This document shows, one piece after another, positions 7,936-15,804 of a stretch of 64,000 nt of DNA. The notes under the pieces were generated by a model. The model did not search any database, had not been told where the DNA came from, and was given only the letters and a program-made list of their open reading frames with translations. The number at the start of each line of letters is the position of its first letter. The stretch's first letter is position 1. The stretch is from Nocardioides sp. CFH 31398 (GTDB lineage: Bacteria; Actinomycetota; Actinomycetes; Propionibacteriales; Nocardioidaceae), in assembly GCF_022436705.1 (NCBI RefSeq), contig NZ_JAKUHT010000020.1, positions 1 through 64,000 on the forward strand. Reading direction: 5' to 3'. A program made the position numbers and the translations under genes.

Positions 7936-8522
7936 CCCGCCGTGCCGCGACCGCTGTGGCCGGACTGCTGACCGCGACCCTGCTGCTCGCCGGGTGCGGG
8001 CAGGAGGAGAACGCCAGCGACCTCAACCCCGACGACAACCCCGCGGGCGAGAGCTCGACGGACTCGTCCGACATGGGCTCGATGGACATGAGCTCCGTCA
8101 ACGACCCGGACGCCACGCCGGCGTACGACCTGCCCGACGCCGTCGAGGGCGACTTCCAGGTCCTCGACTCCGCCCCGCCCGGCTCCGAGGGCGTCACCGG
8201 GCAGGCCTGGCTCGCCCAGGGCGGCGAGCAGGGCGGCACCACCGTCAGCGTCGAGCTCGACGGCCTGGAGGCCGGGTCGACGTACATGGCCCACCTGCAC
8301 GCCGAGCCGTGCGGCACCGACGAGGGCGGCCCGCACTTCCAGTTCGAGGAGGGCGGCGCGGAGACCCCGCCGAACGAGGTCCACCTCGCGCTCGAGGCCG
8401 ACGACGAGGGCGTCGCCACGGCGACGGCCACCAACGACCAGGAGGTCGGGGACGGCGCGAGGTCGATCGTCGTCCACCCGACCGACCTGCCCGACAACCG
8501 CCTCGTGTGCGCGGACTTCTGA
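7932..8522 (+). CDS. SodC-like lipoprotein with copper site but no zinc site
   Basis: Cu/Zn superoxide dismutase fold lipoprotein of 196 aa. The signal peptide ends in a lipobox LLAGC (Cys22), then an acidic linker with a Met-rich DMGSMDMSS. Residues matching the SodC copper ligands are present: H121 and H123 (AHLHAEPC), H135 (GGPHFQF) and H182 (IVVHPTD). The disulfide cysteines C127 and C193 and the active-site arginine R190 (NRLVC) are also present. Of the zinc ligands, I find at most H151; the equivalents of H71 and D83 are absent. This resembles copper-only SODs. Translationally coupled to PepSY by an ATGA overlap and overlapped by copC. Activity versus simple copper binding is unresolved. 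Confidence 0.85.
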   Translation: MTRRAATAVAGLLTATLLLAGCGQEENASDLNPDDNPAGESSTDSSDMGSMDMSSVNDPDATPAYDLPDAVEGDFQVLDSAPPGSEGVTGQAWLAQGGEQGGTTVSVELDGLEAGSTYMAHLHAEPCGTDEGGPHFQFEEGGAETPPNEVHLALEADDEGVATATATNDQEVGDGARSIVVHPTDLPDNRLVCADF

Positions 8523-9082
8523 GGTCGGCCGCCGGGTTCGCGGCGGCGGGGGTGCTGACCCTCGCCGTCGCGGCCCCGGCGTCCGCGCACTCCGACCTCG
8601 AGGACGCCTCGCCCGGCCCCGGGGACGACGTCGCCACCGGGAGCACCACGGTCCACCTGCTGTTCGGCGAGGGCGTCGAGGACGACGACGAGGCGAACCA
8701 GGTGACCCTCGAGGGCCCGGACGGCGACGCCGTCGCGGTCGGCGCGGTGTCCGTCGTCGACGACGGGATGGGCGTCTGCGTCGCCACCGACGCGCTGGAG
8801 CCCGGCGAGCACACCCTCGACTGGCGGGTGATGTCCGTCGACGGCCACCTCGTCCAGAGCCGCTACGCCTTCGAGGTCTCCGACGGCGGCGAGCCCGCCG
8901 ACGGGGCCGCCTGCGAGGGCGCCGACCTGGCCGCCCCCGAGGCGGCCGACGCCGGCGGCATCCCGACCCCCGTCCTCGCGGGCGGCGGCGCGGTCCTCCT
9001 GGCCGCCGCGGTGGGGGCCTTCGTCTGGCGGGTCCGCAGCGACCGCCGCCCGGGTGCCGGGGAGGGCGACACCCCGGCGTAG
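8507..9082 (+). CDS. copC: CopC-domain copper resistance protein
   Basis: Periplasm-side copper(II)-binding protein of 191 aa. GTG 8507, 16 bases inside the SOD-like gene, gives a good signal peptide ending A-S-A with mature N-terminus His28 (HSDLEDASPGPG). Amino-terminal His, D112 and H114 (SVDGHLV) form the expected histidine-brace copper site of CopC. The mature domain (28-127) is followed by an acidic linker and one transmembrane helix (about 155-175) with a basic tail, as in membrane-tethered actinobacterial CopC proteins. No CopD domain or copD gene is present. Last gene of the copper set. Confidence 0.88.
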   Translation: MRGLLRSAAGFAAAGVLTLAVAAPASAHSDLEDASPGPGDDVATGSTTVHLLFGEGVEDDDEANQVTLEGPDGDAVAVGAVSVVDDGMGVCVATDALEPGEHTLDWRVMSVDGHLVQSRYAFEVSDGGEPADGAACEGADLAAPEAADAGGIPTPVLAGGGAVLLAAAVGAFVWRVRSDRRPGAGEGDTPA

Positions 9083-9092
9083 CGTCGGATCA

Positions 9093-10376
9093 GTGCCGCT
9101 GCGCTCCGTCCTCGCCGACACCCGGCCGCTGTCGGTGCCGGCCTTCCGCCGGCTGTGGGTCGCGAACATCGTCACGGTCGTCGGCGCCCAGCTGACCGTC
9201 GTCGCGGTGCCCGCGCAGATCTACGCGATGACCGGCTCCTCGGCGTACGTCGGGCTGACCGGCGTGTTCGGCCTCGTCCCGCTCGTGGTGTTCGGGCTGT
9301 GGGGCGGCGCGCTCGCGGACTGGATGGACCGCCGCACCCTGCTCGTGATCACCACCACCGGGCTGATCGCCACCTCGGCGCTGTTCTGGCTCCAGGCGGT
9401 CCTGGGCCTCGAGCAGGTGTGGCTGCTGCTCGGGCTCTTCTCGCTGCAGCAGGCGTTCTTCGCGGTCAACCAGCCGGCGCGCAGCGCGATCATCCCCAAG
9501 CTGCTGCCCGACCACCTGATCCCGGCCGCGAGCTCGCTGAACACCACGGTCATGCAGGGCGGGGCGATCGCCGGCCCGCTGGTCGGTGGGGCGCTGATCC
9601 CGCTGCTCGGGTTCTCGTGGCTCTACCTGGTCGACACCCTCACCCTCCTCGCGACCCTGGCGGCCGTGGTCTCCCTGCCGGCGCTGCCGCCGACGGGCGC
9701 CACCTCGGTGCCGGGGATCCGGTCGGTCGTCGAGGGCTTCGCCTACCTGCGGACCCAGCCGGTGCTGCTGATGAGCTTCGTCGTCGACATCATCGCCATG
9801 GTCTTCGGGATGCCCCGCGCGCTGTTCCCCGAGATCGCCGACACCTCGTTCGGCGGGCCGGGGGAGGGCGGCCTCGCGTTCGCGCTGCTGTTCGCGGCCA
9901 TCCCCGCCGGCGCGGTCCTGGGCGGGGTCTTCTCGGGGTGGGTCTCGCGGGTGGCGCGCCAGGGCCTCGCGGTGGTGGTCGCGATCTGCGTGTGGGGGGC
10001 GGCGATGGCGGCGTTCGGGCTGTCCGTCGGCCTCGCCGGAGGGTCCGCGCTGCCGATGCTGCCCTTCGCCGTCGCGGCCCTGGTGGTCGGCGGCGCCGCC
10101 GACATGGTCTCCTCGGTCTTCCGCAACACGATGCTGCTGACCGCCGCGGACGACGCCGTCCGCGGTCGCCTGCAGGGGGTGTTCATCGTGGTCGTCGCCG
10201 GCGGACCCCGGGTGGCGGACGTCGCGCACGGCGCGAGCGCGGCGGTGGTGGGCACGGCGGTCGCCGCGGCCGGCGGGGGGCTGCTCGTCATCGTGGGCAC
10301 GGTGGCCGCGGCCCTGCTGGTGCCCGCCTTCGTCCGCTACCGGGTGACGCCGCGCCCGCCGGCGTCCTCCGTATAG
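9093..10376 (+). CDS. MFS transporter (EntS/multidrug-like)
   Basis: A 427-aa major facilitator protein with about 12 transmembrane helices, related to the EntS/macrolide-efflux MFS_3 group. MFS signature pieces include NIVTVVGAQLTVVAVPAQIYAMTG in helix 1 and ALADWMDRRTLL in the loop between helices 2 and 3. GTG 9093 is chosen: it begins MPLRSVLADTRPLSVPAFRRLW, the usual N-terminus, and avoids overlap with copC that an earlier GTG would create. Probably an exporter; the substrate cannot be read from sequence. It lies 10 bases after copC, so it could be cotranscribed with the copper set. Confidence 0.85.
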   Translation: MPLRSVLADTRPLSVPAFRRLWVANIVTVVGAQLTVVAVPAQIYAMTGSSAYVGLTGVFGLVPLVVFGLWGGALADWMDRRTLLVITTTGLIATSALFWLQAVLGLEQVWLLLGLFSLQQAFFAVNQPARSAIIPKLLPDHLIPAASSLNTTVMQGGAIAGPLVGGALIPLLGFSWLYLVDTLTLLATLAAVVSLPALPPTGATSVPGIRSVVEGFAYLRTQPVLLMSFVVDIIAMVFGMPRALFPEIADTSFGGPGEGGLAFALLFAAIPAGAVLGGVFSGWVSRVARQGLAVVVAICVWGAAMAAFGLSVGLAGGSALPMLPFAVAALVVGGAADMVSSVFRNTMLLTAADDAVRGRLQGVFIVVVAGGPRVADVAHGASAAVVGTAVAAAGGGLLVIVGTVAAALLVPAFVRYRVTPRPPASSV

Positions 10377-10443
10377 AAATCCGCAGGGTGGAGACCGGGA
10401 TCGTCACCACCTGCACACCGTGTGCGGGAGAGGGAGGGTCACC

Positions 10444-10620
10444 ATGTTGCGCAACATCCTCGGACGGGTCACCGGAGCGGCTCGTCGACCGGCCGCCGGC
10501 AGGCCCGCACCGACGGCGGGCACCCGCCGTCCCGTCGGCGGCACCGCCAGCCCCGACGCCGAGATCGCCCGCGGGGCGAAGAGCGTCCTCGGCGGGCTCA
10601 TGCGCAAGCGTCGCCGCTGA
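10444..10620 (+). CDS. Small basic protein, 58 aa
   Basis: Unrecognised small protein with ATG 10444 preceded by a strong GGGAGAGGGAGG Shine-Dalgarno sequence. It is very basic (begins MLRNILGRVTGAARR, ends MRKRRR) and Ala/Gly/Pro-rich. A helical C-terminal segment (DAEIARGAKSVLGGLM) suggests nucleic-acid or membrane-surface binding, which is only a guess. The start signal is the main support. It ends 30 bases before a convergent gene. Confidence 0.55.
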   Translation: MLRNILGRVTGAARRPAAGRPAPTAGTRRPVGGTASPDAEIARGAKSVLGGLMRKRRR

Positions 10621-10650
10621 GCGCTGTCGCGGGGCGGGTCCTCCGCGGGG

Positions 10651-11223
10651 TCACTGGATCCCGCGGAGGGCCTGCTCGTCGTCCACCCGCTTCTTGACCC
10701 GCTTCATGCCGGGCAGGCGGGCGAGCATCTCGTTCAGCTCCTTGCTCACGCCGAGCAGGTCGTGGATGTCGGGGGCGACCGTCCCCATGCTGTTCAGCAT
10801 CGGGATCACCTGCTCGTCGAGCTCCTTCACCAGCACCGGCAGCCGGTCGACCAGCGTCACCAGGGCCGTGACCTCCTCGGGGGACGTGGTGTCGGCCAGC
10901 CGCTCGATCACCGGCTGCAGCTTGTCGAGCGACGGCTGGAAGACGTCGAGCAGCTCCTGCAGCCGCTCCAGGGTCGGGCCGGTCCCCCCGAGCAGCAGGT
11001 CCGCGTTGCGGCGGGTCTCGTCGACCCGCGCCACCACCCCGTCCGCCGCCACCCGGGTGGCCTCGATGCGCTCCAGCAAGGCGCTGACGTCGCGCAGCAT
11101 CAGCTCGACGGCGTCCAGCAGCCGGGTCAGCCGGGGGACCGCGTCGAGGACCTCGAACACCGCGTTCCTCACCCGCTCCGCGAACGACACGACCGCCTGC
11201 GGACCGGGGATGACCAACGACAT
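10651..11223 (-). CDS. Helical hypothetical protein, 190 aa
   Basis: Unrecognised. ATG 11223 gives MSLVIPGPQAVVSF. The rest is nearly all amphipathic helix with heptad-like leucines (LTRLLDAVELMLRDVSALLERIEATR and RLQELLDVFQPSLDKLQPVIERLA), like apolipoprotein or MCE-associated helical proteins. There is no signal peptide or clear transmembrane helix. It ends with a charged KRVKKRVDDEQ tail. It could be a scaffold or membrane-surface protein. Convergent with the small basic gene; monocistronic. Confidence 0.65.
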   Translation of the reverse strand: MSLVIPGPQAVVSFAERVRNAVFEVLDAVPRLTRLLDAVELMLRDVSALLERIEATRVAADGVVARVDETRRNADLLLGGTGPTLERLQELLDVFQPSLDKLQPVIERLADTTSPEEVTALVTLVDRLPVLVKELDEQVIPMLNSMGTVAPDIHDLLGVSKELNEMLARLPGMKRVKKRVDDEQALRGIQ

Positions 11224-11303
11224 CGCCCCACCGTAGTGGCGCACGCCAGCCCCGCGCCCCGTTACCGACGGGTACGACGGGGCCGTGGGTCGCCTCGGCC
11301 GCG

Positions 11304-12773
11304 TCAGGCCACCAGCACCGGGGACGGCGCGCGGCCGACGCCGGCGCCGGGCGCGGGGTCGGCGAGGGTCTCGGCCCAGGCGGTGGCGAGGCGCTCGACG
11401 GCGTCCGTCATCACCGCGGGGGTCTGGGTGAAGGGCAGGCGGACGTAGCGGTCGAGGCCACCCTCCGGGGCGAAGGCCGGCCCGGGGGCCAGCAGGACGC
11501 CGTGCTCGCGGGCGCGCACGGTGAGCGCGGTCGACAGCGGGGCGGGCAGCCGGCACCACAGGCAGAGGCCGCCGCCCGGCGGCGTGAGGGTCCAGTCGGG
11601 CAGGTGCGTCGCGATCGCCGCCAGCGCGGCGTCGCGGGCCGCGCGCAGGCCCTCGCGCCGGGCCCCCAGCAGGCCGTCGCCGGCGGCGAGCAGGTCGGCG
11701 GAGACGAGCTGCTCCAGCACCGGTGCGCCGAGGTCGAGGGCGAGGCGCTCCGCGAGGACGCCGGCGAGACGGCTCTCGGGCAGCCGCAGCCAGCCCACCC
11801 GCAGGCCGCCCCAGTAGGGCTTGCTGATGCTGCCCACGCTGATCGTGTCGGGCGCGTGCGCCGCGAACGGCAGCGGCATCGCCTGGCCCTCCAGCGGCAG
11901 CGCGACCATGGACTCGTCGACGATGGCCGTGGTGCCCGTGCGGCGCAGGGTCGCCGCCACCCGCTCGCGGGCCGCGTCGTCGCGCAGCACACCGGTGGGG
12001 TTGTGGAAGTCGGGGATCAGGTAGGCCACGCGCGGCAGCACCTGGCGCAGCGTGGTCGCGAGCCCGTCGGTGTCGCTGCCGTCGTCCAGGACGTCGCTGC
12101 CCAGCACCCGCCCGCCCGCGCGGGCGAGGGTGGCGATGGCGTTGGGGTAGGTCGGGCTCTCGACGACGACCCGGTCCCCGGGCCCCAGGAGCGAGCGGGC
12201 CGTGAGCGCCACCCCGGCCTGGGCGCCGGCGACCACGACGACCTGTCCGGGGTCGGTCGGCAGCCCGCGCCGCGCGTAGCCCTCGGCCACCGCCTGACGG
12301 AGCACCGCCATGCCCGAGGGGTAGTAGCCGGTGCCGCCCAGGTGGGCGGGCAGGGCCTCCACCCCACGGCGGTACGCCTCGTGCACCTCGGGCGGGGGCG
12401 CGGGGGCGGCGCAGGTCAGGTCGACGACGTCGCCGGTGCCGGTCCCCTCGGGCCCGTCGGGGTCCACCCCGGGCGACAGCAGGTGGTCGCCGCGGTGCCC
12501 GCGGCCCGGCGGGAGCTGCGCGACGCTGCCGGACCCCTGGCGCGACACGAGGTACCCGCTGTCGCGCAGCGCGGCGTACGCGCGGGCGACGGTGGTGCGG
12601 CTGACGCCCAGGGCGGCGACGAGGTCGCGCTCGCTCGGCAGGCGGGTCCCGGTCGGGACCCGTCCCTCGTCGACGAGCGCCCGGACGCCGTCGGCCAGTC
12701 CGGCGTACGCCGGGTCCCGGCCGAAGTCGCCGAGCAGGGACGCCAGGCGGGCGGCGTGGACGGTGCGGGCCAT
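11304..12773 (-). CDS. MocR-family PLP-dependent transcriptional regulator (YczR-like)
   Basis: A 489-aa fusion of an N-terminal GntR winged helix (about 1-80; motif TRLPSERDLVAALGVSRTTV) and a fold-type I aminotransferase domain (about 110-485). The PLP-binding lysine lies in SVGSISKPYWGGLRVGW, with IPDFHNPTG upstream, as in the MocR subfamily. ATG 12773 is used; a GTG three codons upstream is possible. It is divergent from a yczE-type gene. The MocR-YczE pairing is a known genomic association, with MocR presumed to control the transporter-like gene in response to PLP and an amine. The 63-bp gap carries a direct repeat. Confidence 0.9.
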   Translation of the reverse strand: MARTVHAARLASLLGDFGRDPAYAGLADGVRALVDEGRVPTGTRLPSERDLVAALGVSRTTVARAYAALRDSGYLVSRQGSGSVAQLPPGRGHRGDHLLSPGVDPDGPEGTGTGDVVDLTCAAPAPPPEVHEAYRRGVEALPAHLGGTGYYPSGMAVLRQAVAEGYARRGLPTDPGQVVVVAGAQAGVALTARSLLGPGDRVVVESPTYPNAIATLARAGGRVLGSDVLDDGSDTDGLATTLRQVLPRVAYLIPDFHNPTGVLRDDAARERVAATLRRTGTTAIVDESMVALPLEGQAMPLPFAAHAPDTISVGSISKPYWGGLRVGWLRLPESRLAGVLAERLALDLGAPVLEQLVSADLLAAGDGLLGARREGLRAARDAALAAIATHLPDWTLTPPGGGLCLWCRLPAPLSTALTVRAREHGVLLAPGPAFAPEGGLDRYVRLPFTQTPAVMTDAVERLATAWAETLADPAPGAGVGRAPSPVLVA

Positions 12774-12776
12774 GCA

Positions 12777-12805
12777 GGCCACTTCACCACGATTGGCCCT
12801 TCACC
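12777..12805. promoter_or_regulatory. Putative MocR operator: direct repeat
   Basis: GGCCACTTCACC (12777-12788) and GGCCCTTCACC (12795-12805) repeat with TTCACC ends 17 bp apart, between the divergent MocR and YczE start codons. MocR proteins generally bind spaced direct repeats. The right-hand ATTGGCCC and a later GGCCACCC (12821) may extend the site. Position and repeat are seen; regulator identity is inferred. Confidence 0.5.
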
Positions 12806-12836
12806 GCCACCCACGGGGGAGGCCACCCTGGACGAC

Positions 12837-13517
12837 ATGACCTCCCCGCGTGTCGCCCCCGCCCGGCTCGGGCCGGTGCAGCAGCTCCGGGCCGGACGGC
12901 TCGGACGCCGCCTCGGCCAGCTCGGCGTCGGCCTCGTCCTGTACGGCGCCAGCCTGGCCATGGTCATCCGCGCGACCCTCGGCAACGCCTCCTGGGACGT
13001 GCTGCACCAGGGGCTCGCGCGGCACCTCCCGATGTCGATCGGCACCGCGGTCGTCGCCGTCAGCCTGCTCGTGCTGCTGGCCTGGGTGCCGCTGCGGGAG
13101 GTCCCCGGCCTGGGCACCGTCGCGAACACGGTGGTCATCGGTCCGGCGGCCGACCTGACGCTGTTCCTCCTGCCGGCACCGGACGGCACGACCCTGCGCG
13201 TGCTGCTGCTCGTGGGCGGGGTGCTGCTCAACGCCGTCGCGACCGCCCTCTACATCGGCGCCCGGTTCGGGCCCGGGCCGCGGGACGGCCTGATGACCGG
13301 CCTGCACCGCCGCACCGGGCTGCCGGTGGGCCTCGTCCGCACCGGGCTCGAGGTGTCCGTCGTCGCCGTCGGGTTCGTCCTCGGCGGGGTCGTCGGGCTC
13401 GGCACGGTGCTCTACGCCCTCGCCATCGGCCCGCTCACCCAGTGGCTCCTGCCGTGGGCCACGGTGTCCCTGGACGTCGACCACGAGGCCGCCCGCGCGG
13501 GGTGCGAGGTCCGGTAG
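12837..13517 (+). CDS. YczE/YyaS/YitT-family membrane protein
   Basis: A 226-aa membrane protein with five or six helices. It has the YczE signatures GQLGVGLVLYGASLAMVI at the first helix, LGNASWDVLHQGLA after it, and GARFGPGPRDGLMTGLHRR in the middle. Biochemical function is unproven; it is presumed a transporter or channel for an amine-type ligand sensed by the divergent MocR regulator. ATG 12837 follows GGGGGAGG at 12816-12823. Only 9 bases separate it from the glutamine-synthetase-like gene, so the two are probably cotranscribed. Confidence 0.85.
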   Translation: MTSPRVAPARLGPVQQLRAGRLGRRLGQLGVGLVLYGASLAMVIRATLGNASWDVLHQGLARHLPMSIGTAVVAVSLLVLLAWVPLREVPGLGTVANTVVIGPAADLTLFLLPAPDGTTLRVLLLVGGVLLNAVATALYIGARFGPGPRDGLMTGLHRRTGLPVGLVRTGLEVSVVAVGFVLGGVVGLGTVLYALAIGPLTQWLLPWATVSLDVDHEAARAGCEVR

Positions 13518-13526
13518 CGTCGCCGC

Positions 13527-14933
13527 ATGACCGCCTCCGGTGTGCACCCCGACCTGGCCGTGGACGCCGAGGAGCTCACGCGCAAGCTCGCCTCCCGCGA
13601 CGTGGTCGGCGTGACCATCGGGTGGGTCGACAACAACGGCATCGTCCGCACCCGCACCGTGCCGACCGCGGAGCTGCCCGCCGCCACCCGCCGCGGCGTC
13701 GGCAACACCACCGCCTTCGCGGTGTTCGACTCCCACGACGGCATCACCTTCGCCCACGAGGGCCTGGCGACGCCGTCGGGCGACGTCCGTCTGGTCCCCG
13801 TGGTCGACGGCCCGCTGGGCGTCACCGCGATGGCCGGGCAGCCCGGCTTCGCGTTCGTCGCGGGCCGCCAGCTCACCGGCGACGGCGAGCCGTGGGCCTA
13901 CGACCAGCGCGCCGTCCTCGAGCGGCAGCTGGACCGCGCCGCCGACGCGGGCTTCGGGCTGGTGGCGGGCTTCGAGATGGAGATGGTCGTCTCCCACGAG
14001 GACGACCCGCTGGACCCCGACGGCGAGGTGCGTCCCGCGCACCGCGGCCCGGCGTACTCGGCGAACGCGATACGCGACGTCGGCGAGTTCTGCCGCACCC
14101 TGCTCGCCGACCTCGCCCACGACGGCGTCCGGGTCGGTCAGCTCCACGCCGAGTACGGCGGCTCGCAGGTCGAGATGGCGCTCGCGCCGCTGCCCGGGGT
14201 CGGGGCCGCCGACGCGCAGGTCCTCGCCCGCCAGACCGCCCACGCCGCCGCCCGGCAGCACGGCCTGCGCCTGAGCTTCGCGCCGGTCACGCTGATGGCG
14301 GGGGCCGGCAACGGCTGGCACCTGCACACCTCGCTCACGGCCGCCGACGGCAGCAACGCGCTGACCGGCGACGGCCCGCACGGCCTGTCGGAGGTCGGGC
14401 TGGGCTACGTCGCCGGACTGCTGGACGAGCTGCCGGGCGTCACCGCGGTCACGGCACCCAGCACCGGCTCGCTGCTGCGCCGCCGTCCCGGGTTCTGGGC
14501 CAGCGCCTACGGGTTCTGGGGCATCGAGAACCGCGAGGCGGCGCTGCGGCTCGTGCCCGCCAGCGCGCTGCTCGGACCGGGCGCCACCAACGTGGAGCTC
14601 AAGGCCAGCGACGCCTCCGCCAACCCCTACCTCTCCCTCGCGGTCGTGCTCGCCGCCGGCCTCGCCGGGGTCGAGGCCGGCGCGACCCCGCCCGACCCCA
14701 TCGGCGAGGACGTCGGCACCTGGACCGCCGAGCAGCGGGAGGCCGCGGGGATCGCCCCGCTCGCCAGCACGGCGCAGCAGGCCCGCGAGGACCTCCTGGG
14801 CAGCGCGCTCGTCCGCGACGTGCTCGGCGACGACCTGCTGGGCGCCTTCGTGGCCTGCCGCGACGCCGACGCCGCCTGGGCCGCGCCCCGGCAGGTCGAC
14901 GACGTGGTCGCGTCCCTGAGGTGGCAGTACTGA
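13527..14933 (+). CDS. Glutamine-synthetase-fold ligase (GlnA-like, non-classical)
   Basis: A 468-aa ATP-dependent amine ligase of the glutamine synthetase superfamily. Catalytic motifs in order are E150/E152 (GFEMEMVV), E209 and E216 (EYGGSQVEM), N-G-W-H-L-H-T-S at 262-269, RRRPGFW, and NVELKASDASANPYL. The motifs differ from housekeeping GlnA, and there is no adenylylation-type tyrosine loop. This fits gamma-glutamyl-amine/polyamine ligases or related GlnA paralogues rather than ammonia assimilation (inference). ATG 13527 follows YczE closely. Its 3' end overlaps a cysteine-hydrolase-like gene by 13 bases, and both sit under the MocR-controlled promoter. Confidence 0.85.
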   Translation: MTASGVHPDLAVDAEELTRKLASRDVVGVTIGWVDNNGIVRTRTVPTAELPAATRRGVGNTTAFAVFDSHDGITFAHEGLATPSGDVRLVPVVDGPLGVTAMAGQPGFAFVAGRQLTGDGEPWAYDQRAVLERQLDRAADAGFGLVAGFEMEMVVSHEDDPLDPDGEVRPAHRGPAYSANAIRDVGEFCRTLLADLAHDGVRVGQLHAEYGGSQVEMALAPLPGVGAADAQVLARQTAHAAARQHGLRLSFAPVTLMAGAGNGWHLHTSLTAADGSNALTGDGPHGLSEVGLGYVAGLLDELPGVTAVTAPSTGSLLRRRPGFWASAYGFWGIENREAALRLVPASALLGPGATNVELKASDASANPYLSLAVVLAAGLAGVEAGATPPDPIGEDVGTWTAEQREAAGIAPLASTAQQAREDLLGSALVRDVLGDDLLGAFVACRDADAAWAAPRQVDDVVASLRWQY

Positions 14934-15721
14934 CCGGCGTCCGGGACGACGCCGACGGCGCCCCCGACGACTCGGTCTGGGAGCGCCTCGAGCGCTGCAC
15001 GGGGTCCGAGGAGGTCCTCGCGGTGCAGGCCGCCGGCCTGCCGCAGCCCGACCAGCTCTGCGGCCCCTTCGCGGCCCGCGCCGCCCTCCACGCGGTGCTG
15101 CCCGCGGAGCAGGTCCCGGACCTGCGGACCCTGGCCCTCGCGGCGGGGACCCACCTGTGGGGCGACGACGACCCGGCGTCCCGGCCCCCCGGCGTGCCGC
15201 AGCAGCCCTGGCGGACCGACGAGCAGGGGGGCGACCTGCCGGTCGCCGTCGACGCGCAGGACGCCGGCACGGACGCCGCCGGCCTCGCGACCGGCATCGT
15301 CCGTGCCACCCGGGGTGCCGTGGGGGTGGTGCCGGTCCGTCGCGACGACGCGGGCGCCTGGCCGGTCGGCATCGTCACCGGGCTGCTCGGCACCCTCGCC
15401 GCCGTGCCCTACCCGGTCGGCGTCGTCGCCAACGTCACCACCGGCCCGCTGACCGGCACCGGCTGGGACGTCGGCCACTTCGTCGTCCTCTGGGGCCTGG
15501 ACCGCGAGACGGGCGCCGTCGCCGTGGCCGACTCCTACGCCGAGCTGACCGCGCGGGGCGCGCCTCCGGGCTGCCACCTGGTCCATCCCGCCGACCTCGC
15601 GGCCGCGCTGGGCGCCGGACCGGGTCGCGGCCTGCTCCTGCTCACCGACCCCGAGCACGCCGCCCTGCTGGCCGAGCGGTGCGTCGAGCACGGCCTGGTC
15701 CTCCGGACCTGGCGGGTCTGA
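14921..15721 (+). CDS. Papain-like cysteine hydrolase-type protein, unknown function
   Basis: A 266-aa protein not recognised as a named enzyme. A possible papain/C39-like triad is visible: Cys47 in QPDQLCGPFAAR, His186 in WDVGHFVVLWG and Asp204 in AVADSYAEL, in the right order and with the usual strand after the His. There is no signal peptide. GTG 14921 lies inside the 3' end of the GS-like gene (13-base overlap), implying translational coupling. It may hydrolyse or transfer the gamma-glutamyl product of its neighbour, or peptides. That is inference from context. Confidence 0.65.
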   Translation: MAVLTGVRDDADGAPDDSVWERLERCTGSEEVLAVQAAGLPQPDQLCGPFAARAALHAVLPAEQVPDLRTLALAAGTHLWGDDDPASRPPGVPQQPWRTDEQGGDLPVAVDAQDAGTDAAGLATGIVRATRGAVGVVPVRRDDAGAWPVGIVTGLLGTLAAVPYPVGVVANVTTGPLTGTGWDVGHFVVLWGLDRETGAVAVADSYAELTARGAPPGCHLVHPADLAAALGAGPGRGLLLLTDPEHAALLAERCVEHGLVLRTWRV

Positions 15722-15756
15722 GGCCCTCCCCGCCCCGGCGGCGTTACCTTGTGCGC

Positions 15757-15772
15757 CGAGACTCGTTCTCAA
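15757..15772. promoter_or_regulatory. Zur-like operator
   Basis: CGAGACTCGTTCTCAA; its reverse complement TTGAGAACGAGTCTCG resembles the actinobacterial Zur consensus (TGAAAACGATTTTCA type), with arms GAGA and TCTC around a 5-base centre. It lies 33 bases before a permease gene of a family often linked to metal transport. A database match to a Zur matrix would be needed. Confidence 0.45.
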
Positions 15773-15804
15773 GCCGACGGACCCGGTGACTGGAGGAGGC
15801 GAGC

